A stretch of DNA of 12,701 bases from Synergistaceae bacterium (GTDB lineage: Bacteria; Synergistota; Synergistia; Synergistales; Aminobacteriaceae), in the NCBI GenBank assembly GCA_017455085.1, contig JAFTBT010000145.1:1-12701 (forward strand), read 5' to 3'. This document shows positions 1-6,467 of this stretch, in pieces (position 1 is the first letter of the stretch; each line of letters begins with the position of its first letter). The translations under genes were made by a program, and so were the position numbers. Under the pieces are notes generated by a model. It saw nothing but the letters and a program-made list of their open reading frames with translations, searched no databases and was not told where the DNA came from.

Positions 1-416
1 AAGGCAAAGAGCTTGAACTTGTTGCGGATTCTATGCTTGAGGTGTCTGGTATGGCGGGGCTGTCTATGAAGTTCTGCAAGGAAAACGGCTTCAGCAAAAG
101 GACATCTATGCTTTTGTCGTTGTGTGTTGAGGAGATGGGAGGCAATATCATTCAGCACGGATTCTCTGACGGGAAACAGCACTATATCTACCTGCGTATA
201 CTGGCAAAAGCTGATGAAGTTATCCTGCGTATACGGGACGACTGCAAACCGTTCAACCCTCTGGAGCATTACCGGATGAGCATTCAGGACAAGGATAACC
301 CCGAGAAAAATGTGGGTATCAGGATGGTGATGAAGCTGTGCAGCAATGTGCAGTACTTGAGTACGTTCGGGACTAACAACCTGATCATACACATTCCTGA
401 TAAACCCAAGGCCTAA
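1..416 (+). CDS. Anti-sigma-factor-like (RsbW-type) ATPase domain, 5' partial
   Basis: The frame is open from base 3 and runs off the left edge, so this is the C-terminal part of a protein; the ATG at 33 lies inside the domain and is probably not the start. The translation shows a GHKL/HATPase_c_2 fold. The N-box reads EEMGGNIIQHGF, with the Mg-coordinating Asn and the His typical of RsbW/SpoIIAB kinases. It is followed by a degenerate G1 region (RDDCKPFNP) and a G2-like NVGIRMVMKL, ending in FGTNNLIIHI. Such domains phosphorylate anti-anti-sigma partners, or form the C-terminal module of larger SpoIIE-phosphatase or membrane fusion proteins. Which applies here cannot be seen. It converges on the DUF721 gene and their stop codons overlap (413-416). 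Confidence 0.75.
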   Translation, partial: GKELELVADSMLEVSGMAGLSMKFCKENGFSKRTSMLLSLCVEEMGGNIIQHGFSDGKQHYIYLRILAKADEVILRIRDDCKPFNPLEHYRMSIQDKDNPEKNVGIRMVMKLCSNVQYLSTFGTNNLIIHIPDKPKA

Positions 417-928
417 CTTCTGCGCCTCAGTTCCTCCAGAAATGCCCACCAGTGTGAAATAGCATAATTGATGTCTTCGGGGAGAGTCTCAGGTGCGCCC
501 TTCATGTACTCCCTGACTTTCTCCTCGCTGACCTCAATTTTCGGGGGGACTCTCTGCGCTGGTTTCTTGATCGCCAGCTTCTTGGCTTTCTCCCGTTCTC
601 CCGTAATCTTCAGCACAAACTCTTCCATAGGCTCATATCCCCAATGTCTGGACAGCGCACGCAGAATAGTTCCCTTCATCTTCATCAACTGCCCTGCTGC
701 TGTGGGGTTCTCAGTACACACATATAGCTCATTCACGCCCAAACAATAAGGCTCTGAACTCCTAGCAAGATTCCTGACGACTAAAGGCCACGAACGTTTA
801 AGCTCCTCCAGAATCTTGACTCTCCTTGCTGCCTCAGGGAACATCGCACAAACATCAATCATGCTGGCTGTATTGCGGGGCTCTTTTTGCTCTTCCTGCT
901 CCTGTTCATCAATCCACTCATCACTCAC
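413..928 (-). CDS. dciA: DUF721 / DciA-like protein
   Basis: A 171-residue protein. Residues about 33-112 match the DUF721 pattern: SWPLVVRNLARSSEP, then LYVCTENPTAAGQLMKMKGTI, then a helix and a short strand ending in VLKITG. In the family this domain is KH-like, and DciA members help load or regulate the replicative helicase DnaB in bacteria lacking DnaC/DnaI. The N-terminal 25 residues are acidic and Gln-rich, and residues about 112-130 are Lys-rich, typical of disordered flanks. The start is GTG at 928, overlapping the mnmG stop as GTGA, so translation is probably coupled. The link with dnaN and recF fits a replication role. The domain assignment is good; the helicase-loading function is inferred from the family. 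Confidence 0.78.
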   Translation of the reverse strand: MSDEWIDEQEQEEQKEPRNTASMIDVCAMFPEAARRVKILEELKRSWPLVVRNLARSSEPYCLGVNELYVCTENPTAAGQLMKMKGTILRALSRHWGYEPMEEFVLKITGEREKAKKLAIKKPAQRVPPKIEVSEEKVREYMKGAPETLPEDINYAISHWWAFLEELRRRS

Positions 929-2808
929 TGCTGATTACTCCTTTCGTTCCTCGCAAGTATCACGGATATCAGCTGCACATCCACCGGAGTCACTCCTGAA
1001 ATCCTGAGTGCCTGCCCCAAATTTTCCGGCCTGTAGTGCTTGAGCTTCTGGAGGCATTCCGCACGCAAGCCCTTCACAGAATCATAGTCGAACCCTTCAG
1101 GTATCCTTGTCGCGTCAAAGCCCTTCATCCGTTCTGCGACTCGTGCCTCACGCTCAAGATAGCCCGTGTAGCGTAACTCCGTCTCTATGTGCGCTGCTTC
1201 CTCACGAGTCAGATTCTCAGTGGACAGCGAAATTCTCGACACAAGCCCGTAATTCACACCCCTATGCTTGAGAAATTCCGCAAGGCTCATCGTCTCAGCA
1301 GGCACTTCCGCACCGAACTCACCGCACAACATCTCGATCTCTGCACTTGGCCTGACGCGCTCACTCCTGAGTCTATGAATCTCTCTATCCTCACGGGCAA
1401 ATCTCTCCTGCAAAACATCCCACCGAGAATCATCAATCAGCCCGACTCTACGGCCATACTTCGCGAGTCTGTGGGCTACGTTGTCCCAGCGCAATAACAA
1501 TCTGTGTTCGCACCTGCCTGTGAGCATTCTGTAGGGTTCATCCGTGCTTTTAGTGGTCAAGTCGTCAACAAGCACCCCCAAATATCCCTCATCACGGCCA
1601 AGAATCACCGGCTCTTCACCCTTCACCGACATAGCCGCGTTGATTCCCGCAAGCAGCCCTTGAGCTCCGGCCTCCTCGTAGCCTGATGTACCGTTCACCT
1701 GCCCCGCACAGAACAGCCCAGAAATATTCTTGCTCTCCAGAGTACGCTTGAGCTGATCCGGCAGAAGATATGTGTACTCGATCCCGTAGCCCGGCTTGAT
1801 GATTTTTGCCCCTTCACAGCCAGGAAGTGAGTGAACCATCTCGACCTGCACGTCATACGGAAGGCTGGTAGAGAAATTCTGCACGTACACCTCATTCGTA
1901 TTCAGTGATACCGGCTCGAACACGATCGGGTGCGTAATGTGGTCAGGAAAGCGCAAAAATTTATCCTCTATGGACGGGCAGTAACGAGGTCCGTGCGCCT
2001 GAACATCACCAGTAACCAGCGGAGAACGGTTTATGTTGCGTGAAAGTATCTCGTAAGTCTGCTCAGTAGTCCGTGAAAACCAACAGGCATATTCAGAATC
2101 ACGATACACCTTCGGAGTCCCCCACAGGTCAAAGCATAATGGCTCATTCTCTGAGAGCTGGGGAGTGGCCTGTGAGAAATCTATCGTGTGCAGATTCAGG
2201 CGGGGTGTAGTATCCGTGCGCATGATGCCGGTTTTGATTCCGAGAGCTTGCAGGGATTTGGTGAGGTGTTGGGAATTATTCTGTCCCATCGGCCCGGACG
2301 GGAAGGACTTTTCCCCAACGAAGACTCTCCCGTCAAGATACACCCCTCCGCAGAGAATCACAGCCCTTGCGGTGTAGTGCGCTCCGTGTCGCGTGAGGAC
2401 TCCCAAAACTCTATCGCCCTCCGTGAGAATCTCGACAGCCTCGTCCTGATTCACGTCAAGATTTTTCTGTGTGGTGAGGGTTTGCCGGTAGTGTGAGGTG
2501 TAGGCTGCGGGGTCGCACTGTGCGCGTAAGGCTCTGACTGCTGCACCTTTGGAGGTGTTGAGCCAGCGAATCATGAGGGTAGAAGAGTCTGCGGCGTTTG
2601 CTTGTTCTCCACCGAGTGCGCTGACTTCGCGGACTAAGTGGCCTTTTGCGGGGCCTCCGATTGATGGGTTGCAGGGCATGAGTGCGACACTGTCCACACT
2701 GAGGCAGAGCATGAGAGTCTTGCAGCCGGTTCGGGATGATGCGAGTGCGGCCTCACAGCCTGCGTGACCTCCGCCGATCACGATAACGTCATATGAATCA
2801 CAGTACAT
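925..2808 (-). CDS. mnmG: tRNA uridine-5-carboxymethylaminomethyl modification enzyme MnmG (GidA)
   Basis: A 627-residue protein, the normal family length. With MnmE it installs the carboxymethylaminomethyl group on the wobble uridine (U34) of certain tRNAs, using FAD, NADH and methylene-tetrahydrofolate. The N-terminus has the FAD dinucleotide fold (VIVIGGGHAGCEAA, residues 8-21). Residues 44-58 hold the signature MPCNPSIGGPAKGHL with Cys46. PRYCPSIEDK carries Cys277, the same number as the catalytic Cys of the E. coli enzyme. Later come NGTSGYEEAGAQGLLAGINA and the EPYRMLTGRCEHRLLLR block, then the helical C-terminal MnmE/tRNA-binding region. The ATG at 2808 lies inside the last codons of the upstream toxin gene (11-bp overlap). 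A purine-rich GAAAGGG about 13 bases upstream is a weak ribosome site, so coupling to toxin translation or readthrough is likely. Confidence 0.97.
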   Translation of the reverse strand: MYCDSYDVIVIGGGHAGCEAALASSRTGCKTLMLCLSVDSVALMPCNPSIGGPAKGHLVREVSALGGEQANAADSSTLMIRWLNTSKGAAVRALRAQCDPAAYTSHYRQTLTTQKNLDVNQDEAVEILTEGDRVLGVLTRHGAHYTARAVILCGGVYLDGRVFVGEKSFPSGPMGQNNSQHLTKSLQALGIKTGIMRTDTTPRLNLHTIDFSQATPQLSENEPLCFDLWGTPKVYRDSEYACWFSRTTEQTYEILSRNINRSPLVTGDVQAHGPRYCPSIEDKFLRFPDHITHPIVFEPVSLNTNEVYVQNFSTSLPYDVQVEMVHSLPGCEGAKIIKPGYGIEYTYLLPDQLKRTLESKNISGLFCAGQVNGTSGYEEAGAQGLLAGINAAMSVKGEEPVILGRDEGYLGVLVDDLTTKSTDEPYRMLTGRCEHRLLLRWDNVAHRLAKYGRRVGLIDDSRWDVLQERFAREDREIHRLRSERVRPSAEIEMLCGEFGAEVPAETMSLAEFLKHRGVNYGLVSRISLSTENLTREEAAHIETELRYTGYLEREARVAERMKGFDATRIPEGFDYDSVKGLRAECLQKLKHYRPENLGQALRISGVTPVDVQLISVILARNERSNQQ

Positions 2809-3280
2809 TATATGCTTGATATACCCTTTCTAGTTTCTTGAAGTCGCAGCAGCAGGAATTGTATTCATGTTGTTTGTTGCAGCCAATATTATATACAGAG
2901 TGTGCGCGTTTTCTCAGCAGTGATTCATGGCTTGAACAGTATGAATATTCTTTGTCGACTAGAATCGCATATGCAGGGTATGTGCTGTAGAGATTCTGAA
3001 TGTTTATCTTGTGTACAACCGAAGACATTACCGGAATCATGAAGCAAAGCCGTACGGAAGACAATACAGTTTTGCCGTCCTTATCGTAAATCAGGAAATT
3101 AGTCCTCTGTTTCTTCTTGAAGTGAGATACTGGAGCGTAATACTGGACAGAGTCATTAATCATTAAGACAATGCCGCAAAAAAATTTTTCATGTGAGCTG
3201 TATCCTGTTACGGGGACTTGAGAGTCATAATTACGCAGATAATCCAGATAGCCGGAATCAATTTCGTAGAAGTCAATCAT
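2798..3280 (-). CDS. toxN: Type III toxin-antitoxin endoribonuclease toxin (ToxN/AbiQ/CptN family)
   Basis: A 160-residue protein. Recognisable family blocks in order: N-terminal MIDFYEIDSGYLDYLRNYD followed by VP (ToxN begins MKFYTISSKYIKYL); FFCGIVLMI; YYAPVSHFKKK, with Ser52 and Lys55 placed like the active-site Ser53/Lys55 region of Pectobacterium ToxN; LCFMIPV; a helical region with LVDKEY; and a Cys-rich C-terminal CCCDFKKLERVYQAY, close to the CCDFKLLE block I remember from CptN-type proteins. These toxins cleave mRNA and are held inactive by the pseudoknot RNA encoded just upstream. The start is ATG at 3280 because AGGAG (3290-3294) sits 9 bases before it and the product then aligns from residue 1; TTG/ATG codons at 3296-3301 lie upstream of that site. 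The last 11 bp overlap mnmG. The stretch is AT-richer than its neighbours, consistent with horizontal arrival. Confidence 0.92.
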   Translation of the reverse strand: MIDFYEIDSGYLDYLRNYDSQVPVTGYSSHEKFFCGIVLMINDSVQYYAPVSHFKKKQRTNFLIYDKDGKTVLSSVRLCFMIPVMSSVVHKINIQNLYSTYPAYAILVDKEYSYCSSHESLLRKRAHSVYNIGCNKQHEYNSCCCDFKKLERVYQAYNVL

Positions 3281-3289
3281 GTGAATATA

Positions 3290-3294
3290 CTCCT
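3290..3294 (-). promoter_or_regulatory. Ribosome binding site of the toxin gene
   Basis: The minus strand reads AGGAG 9 bases before the ATG at 3280 and immediately after the antitoxin terminator's T-tract. It decides the toxin start: any start further upstream would leave the site inside the coding region and add residues absent from the family. Confidence 0.8.
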
Positions 3295-3299
3295 GCATC

Positions 3300-3322
3300 A
3301 AAAAAGGGGGTAAACACCCCTT
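3300..3322 (-). terminator. Intrinsic terminator between antitoxin RNA and toxin
   Basis: On the minus strand, AAGGGG (3322-3317) pairs with CCCCTT (3309-3304) around a 7-base loop, followed by four further T (3303-3300). Type III loci normally place a rho-independent terminator here, so that most transcripts stop after the antitoxin RNA and only occasional readthrough makes toxin mRNA. Here readthrough would also feed mnmG. Confidence 0.88.
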
Positions 3323-3433
3323 AATTAACGCCCTCTCTTAACGGTCGAGGTAAACCAGAGAATTAACGCCCTCTCTTAACGGTCGAGGTAAACCAGAGAA
3401 TTAACGCCCTCTCTTAACGGTCGAGGTAAACCA
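3323..3433 (-). repeat. Tandem 38-bp direct repeat array
   Basis: Units lie at 3323-3360, 3361-3398 and 3399-3433. The first two are identical in all 38 positions. The third matches for 35 positions and then diverges, and it is the first to be transcribed. There are no spacers between units. The missing bases of the incomplete unit lie outside the predicted pseudoknot core, so all three units keep that core. Confidence 0.97.
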
Positions 3434-3447
3434 ATGAACTTAAGAAT
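3323..3447 (-). ncRNA. toxI: Type III antitoxin RNA (ToxI-like), about 2.9 repeats
   Basis: The transcript predicted from the promoter at 3454-3462 starts near 3447, has a short leader, crosses three nearly identical 38-nt units and ends at the terminator at 3300-3322. Known ToxI, AntiQ and CptI RNAs have the same layout (short tandem repeats, terminator, toxin) and similar unit size and copy number. Numbering one unit 5' to 3' from + coordinate 3360 downward, bases 5-8 (GGUU) can pair with 15-18 (GACC), and bases 11-14 (CCUC) with 26-29 (GAGG). The two stems interleave, giving an H-type pseudoknot as in ToxI. The toxin would cut the precursor at the AU-rich junction between units. The identity is strong from context; the fold and cut site are my own hand inference. 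Confidence 0.88.
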
Positions 3448-3453
3448 AGACAA

Positions 3454-3462
3454 ATTATAGCA
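3454..3462 (-). promoter_or_regulatory. Extended -10 promoter of the antitoxin RNA
   Basis: The minus strand reads TGCTATAAT: a perfect -10 hexamer (3454-3459) preceded by the TGn extension. The spacing predicts a start near 3447, about 14 bases before the first repeat. No good -35 hexamer sits 16-18 bases upstream; a TTGACA at 3492-3497, overlapping the recF end, is too far away to pair with this -10. Strong transcription is expected because the antitoxin RNA must be in excess. Confidence 0.75.
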
Positions 3463-3498
3463 CACATATTGAGTACAAATCTCTTAATGTGTGTCAAG

Positions 3499-4527
3499 TT
3501 AATCAGTATACCAGCAGAAAAGTTTATGCCTCCTGAATGGATTCTCCGGTGCTGTGATGAATATTTGCCATCCCGTTTTCGCAAGCTCCCTGTACACAAA
3601 TTCCCGCCCATCAGCGTCAAGTTCCGCCGTCAAGTCGTCAAACAGCATCACCGGTTCACGCTTCATCCGTTGTGCTGTGAGCTTCCCCGCAGAGATCAGC
3701 AGGTACAGAATCAGCCGCCGCTTCTGTCCGCGACTCAATGCCTCACTCGCAGGCCTCCCGTTAGCGTTCAGAGTAATAGCCAGATCGTCATAGCTTGGCC
3801 CATCCTCAGGCCTGAATGCCCGCAGCTCCTTCGCGTAGTTCCTCATCAATCTCTCACGCAGATATTCACAGCCAGACCCCTCCACCTCCGGCAAAAACGA
3901 CAGCCTGAATTTTTCCTGTGGTGCTATCCTCATGAGCTGAGCCGCAACTTCCCTCCGCCTGTCCATGATCCAGCCGCCAATCTCGCAGTACGGTACTGTA
4001 GTTCTTTCCGGAGATCTGCCCTGCCTGAGCAATACTGTACGTGTCCGCAAGATATACCTGAAGTCAGCGAGTTTCTTGGCATACGGCGGGAAAAACAACG
4101 CGCATAACCTGTCTATGAACATCCTGCGTGATGAAGGGCTTCCGTCTATGAGGTTTACGTTCCCCGTTAGGAAGAGTATCGAGGGAATCACGAGCCGCAA
4201 GTCTGTGGAGGTGATAGCTTTGTCGTCGAGCCTGAGAGAGATTCGTGAAGTGATGTTAGCGGTGATTTTTGCAGTCTCTTCTCCGGAGACCTGGCACCCA
4301 GCAAATGCAGGCATGTTGTCATTGTCCCAAGATACTACGTTCTGAGTCCTGCTGAATGCTCCCCAGCCGGATAATATGCTCAGAGATTCGAGGAGGTTAG
4401 TTTTTCCGCTGCCATTGTGTCCGAGAATAAGATTAATGCCCGGCTCCCAAGTGATTCTGAGTTCCGGGCGGGTGTTTGTCGCTGAAAAGTTCCTGAAGTT
4501 CCGTACTACGCTGAAGTCAACTCTCAA
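3499..4527 (-). CDS. recF: DNA replication and repair protein RecF
   Basis: A 342-residue SMC-like ATPase of normal RecF length. RecF acts with RecO and RecR to load RecA at gapped DNA. Visible motifs: Walker A GHNGSGKT (36-43) in the context INLILGHNGSGKTNLLESL; the RecF block around residues 118-150 (LFLTGNVNLIDGSPSSRR); the ABC signature LSRGQKR (264-270); and Walker B VMLFDD (293-298) followed by LTAELD. The start is TTG at 4527, two bases after the dnaN stop, with no clear ribosome site, so it is probably translated by coupling to dnaN. The dnaN-recF order is classical. The toxin-antitoxin promoter begins right after its stop codon. Confidence 0.96.
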   Translation of the reverse strand: MRVDFSVVRNFRNFSATNTRPELRITWEPGINLILGHNGSGKTNLLESLSILSGWGAFSRTQNVVSWDNDNMPAFAGCQVSGEETAKITANITSRISLRLDDKAITSTDLRLVIPSILFLTGNVNLIDGSPSSRRMFIDRLCALFFPPYAKKLADFRYILRTRTVLLRQGRSPERTTVPYCEIGGWIMDRRREVAAQLMRIAPQEKFRLSFLPEVEGSGCEYLRERLMRNYAKELRAFRPEDGPSYDDLAITLNANGRPASEALSRGQKRRLILYLLISAGKLTAQRMKREPVMLFDDLTAELDADGREFVYRELAKTGWQIFITAPENPFRRHKLFCWYTD

Positions 4528-4529
4528 GG

Positions 4530-5891
4530 CTAAAACGGCGCATCGGAGTAGTCATACTGCGGTGCTTCGTCCTGAGAATCTTCGTCCTGATTCTGCTCTG
4601 AGGCATCCTGCGAAAACTCATAAGTATCTCCCGCCGGTGTGAAGTCTCCGGAATCGTCTTCAGGGACGAGGTCCTGCGGTGTGAGTCTTATCGGCATGAG
4701 CATGTACAGGAAATCGTCGCTGTCCTCCTTGAGGATTCTGGTCTGTCCTTCGTCGCTGCTGAACTCTATCGTGATTCTGTCAGAACTTACTGCCCTCAAG
4801 CCGTCAAGGAAAAATCCTGCGTTGAAGCCTACCTGCATATATTCTCCATCAACTTTGGCATTAAGGCCTTCGCTTGTAGTTCCCAGTTCAGGAGCTCGGG
4901 CTGTGATTCTGAGATGCGGCTTATCCGGATCCGGGTTAGGGTTTAGAATCATTGCCATGATGCGGCTGGCGTTTTCTTTAGCGACGAGGTCAATGCGTTC
5001 AAATGCAGGGAGCAGTACAGGCTTCAAGACATTCAGGGTTGTGCGGACTTCGTTGTTGAGAATCTTCTCGTACTTCGGGAATGAGGTCTCTATTCTCTGA
5101 AGAGCAAACTCCATCACTTCGACTCTCTCTATCCAGTTTTCGGCTGGTGCTTCTGATTCGTCATTGCCTTCTGGTGCGGACTCCGGCTCTTCCTTGACGA
5201 TATCCCTCTTCTCAAGCATAAACCATACTGTTGACCCATCAGCAAGTACCCTGACAGTACCTTCACCGGTGAAGTTTTTGGCGGTCTCCTTCAGTGCGGC
5301 GGCAGGCAGTACAAGCTCTTCCTCCTTGTCCATAGACATGCACAGAGTTTTGGAGCGGGCGAGTCTTCTTCCGTCAGTGGAGACGACAATAATATACTTA
5401 TCCGCAGTCTTGAGCATACAAGTACCCATGTATTTCGGGAAGTCTGACGGTGCGGATGCGGCACAGCTTCCTTCGGTGATGACGCGGGCAAGGTCTGAGG
5501 CCATGATTGAGCAGACGAGTTCAGCTCCGGAGCTTTCTGGGATGTTGGGGAAAGTTTCTGCTGGGACGACTGGGAAACGTGAGTGGCTTTTGTCGGCCTT
5601 GAGAGTACCGCGTGAGTCATTGACTTCGAGGGTGAGGGTTTCTGCTGTAGCTTTGCGGAGCATGTTCCCGAAAAATGCTGCGTTCAGGACTGCGACTCCG
5701 GGCTCAAGCACTTTAGCAGCTCTGAGTGTGCATTTGACCGAAGATTTCAGGTCTGTAGCTTCGAGCATAACGGAGTCTGTTGATGCAATGATGCGTACAC
5801 CATTGAGGGCATCTCTTTGTTGGCTGACGGTATATTTTTCTGCGATCTGCCAAGCCTTGAGGAAGTTAGAGCGTTCTGATTCGATCTTCAA
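4530..5891 (-). CDS. dnaN: DNA polymerase III beta subunit (sliding clamp) with acidic extensions
   Basis: A 453-residue ring-forming clamp that tethers the replicative polymerase to DNA. The N-terminus (KIESERSNFLKAWQIAEKY) is a typical first domain, FPNIPE (115-120) begins domain 2, and DGRRLA (173-178) and FPKYEKIL (271-278) are family blocks. The normal C-terminal motif appears as MPIRL (399-403; E. coli ends MPMRL). The protein is about 80 residues longer than usual. There is an acidic, Pro-rich insertion at about 229-263, and a 50-residue tail after MPIRL with 16 Asp/Glu and no Lys/Arg. The start is TTG at 5891, fixed by AAAGGAG (5900-5906) 8 bases upstream. It leads the cluster with recF 2 bp downstream; dnaA is not in the window. 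Confidence 0.96.
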   Translation of the reverse strand: MKIESERSNFLKAWQIAEKYTVSQQRDALNGVRIIASTDSVMLEATDLKSSVKCTLRAAKVLEPGVAVLNAAFFGNMLRKATAETLTLEVNDSRGTLKADKSHSRFPVVPAETFPNIPESSGAELVCSIMASDLARVITEGSCAASAPSDFPKYMGTCMLKTADKYIIVVSTDGRRLARSKTLCMSMDKEEELVLPAAALKETAKNFTGEGTVRVLADGSTVWFMLEKRDIVKEEPESAPEGNDESEAPAENWIERVEVMEFALQRIETSFPKYEKILNNEVRTTLNVLKPVLLPAFERIDLVAKENASRIMAMILNPNPDPDKPHLRITARAPELGTTSEGLNAKVDGEYMQVGFNAGFFLDGLRAVSSDRITIEFSSDEGQTRILKEDSDDFLYMLMPIRLTPQDLVPEDDSGDFTPAGDTYEFSQDASEQNQDEDSQDEAPQYDYSDAPF

Positions 5892-5899
5892 GATATTTT

Positions 5900-5906
5900 C
5901 TCCTTT
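5900..5906 (-). promoter_or_regulatory. Ribosome binding site fixing the TTG start of dnaN
   Basis: The minus strand reads AAAGGAG with 8 bases to the TTG at 5891. No in-frame ATG fits the family N-terminus better, so the rare TTG start is well supported. Confidence 0.8.
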
Positions 5907-5928
5907 GGGTATATTTAGTGAAGAGATT

Positions 5929-5955
5929 ATTATACACGACAGGCGTAAATGTAAA
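5929..5955 (-). promoter_or_regulatory. Probable dnaN promoter
   Basis: The minus strand has a perfect TATAAT (5929-5934). Upstream, TTTACA (5950-5955) would be a -35 with a 15-base spacer, shorter than ideal. The -10 lies 37 bases from the TTG start. The -10 is convincing; the -35 is tentative. Confidence 0.5.
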
Positions 5956-6135
5956 TCTGATAAACACTCCCCATAAATTTACACATTACTATTTTTCAGG
6001 AATGTCATAGAATTATTGCATCCAACTTTACAATTTATCAGGAGGCTTGATAACAGTTTAGCCATGATGAGCAGAATCTATCAATATGAGAAAGGAGAAC
6101 GATAAACGTAACAAGATCATAAAATTCCACAGGGT

Positions 6136-6209
6136 CGGCGCTTCAAATAGCAGTTCATAAGACGTCGTACTGTCTGCCTGCGTGGCAGCTTAAACGGGAA
6201 CTGCCGCCG
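6136..6209 (+). other. Bulged stem-loop, candidate structured RNA or element end
   Basis: CGGCG (6136-6140) pairs with CGCCG (6205-6209), and GCAGTTC (6150-6156) pairs with GAACTGC (6198-6204). That gives 12 base pairs interrupted on one side only by a 9-base bulge. Inside, CTGCC (6174-6178) pairs with GGCAG (6184-6188) around a 5-base loop. Pairing of this quality across 74 bases is unlikely by chance. I do not recognise the family; there is no run of T for a terminator. It could be a regulatory leader, a small RNA or the end of a decayed mobile element. Confidence 0.5.
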
Positions 6210-6467
6210 TAATAATGCATAGCGAAAACCAAGCAAAACACTTTTGGCAAAATCACCAAGAAAGGAAAGGTAATGTTACTGGCACGGTATTATGCCTCAG
6301 TAAATAGCAAGTATCGTGTGTACCCGTTCGTTAGCGGGGAAGTTACGCCCTCGGAGTGTCATGCCAACATGAGTAGCTTTTGCGAAAGTGGACACGTTGA
6401 ACAGGGAATGAAACTTAAGAGTAGATTTATAGCTCTTTATCAGTTTTCAGTAACGGTATTTCGTATC

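Larger units (their letters stand above)
5892..6467. other. 576-bp divergent intergenic region between dnaN and the sugar transporter
   Basis: The left end carries the dnaN ribosome site and promoter. Around 6064-6105 is a 13-codon ORF ending YQYEKGER, which resembles the end of an XRE-type helix-turn-helix. From 6136 to 6209 is a strong bulged stem-loop. From 6213 a plus-strand frame stays open into the binding-protein gene, with a good ribosome site (AAGGAAAGG at about 6261-6270) before an ATG at 6273. Smaller inverted repeats include CTTT/AAAG around TGCG at about 6377-6388 and GTGTC/GACAC at about 6356-6395. I found no tRNA, rRNA, known riboswitch core or DnaA box cluster, and no convincing promoter for the transporter operon. 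Confidence 0.6.

Noticed and set aside
3323..3433. Short CRISPR array
   Set aside because: The 38-bp units abut with no spacers, no cas genes are present, and the terminator plus toxin context fits a type III antitoxin.
3469..4107. 212-codon plus-strand open frame
   Set aside because: It lies opposite recF, is Pro/Arg-rich and looks like an antisense shadow of a clearly real gene.
5892..6130. Replication origin next to dnaN
   Set aside because: No DnaA boxes of the TTATNCACA type and no dnaA gene are visible here.
6280..6298. Sigma-54-like promoter (TGGCAC ... TATGC)
   Set aside because: The GG-to-GC spacing is one base too long for the strict sigma-54 spacing and the -12 element is imperfect.
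6215..6307. 30-codon ORF starting at ATG 6215
   Set aside because: It has no ribosome site, overlaps a longer open frame and resembles no known protein.
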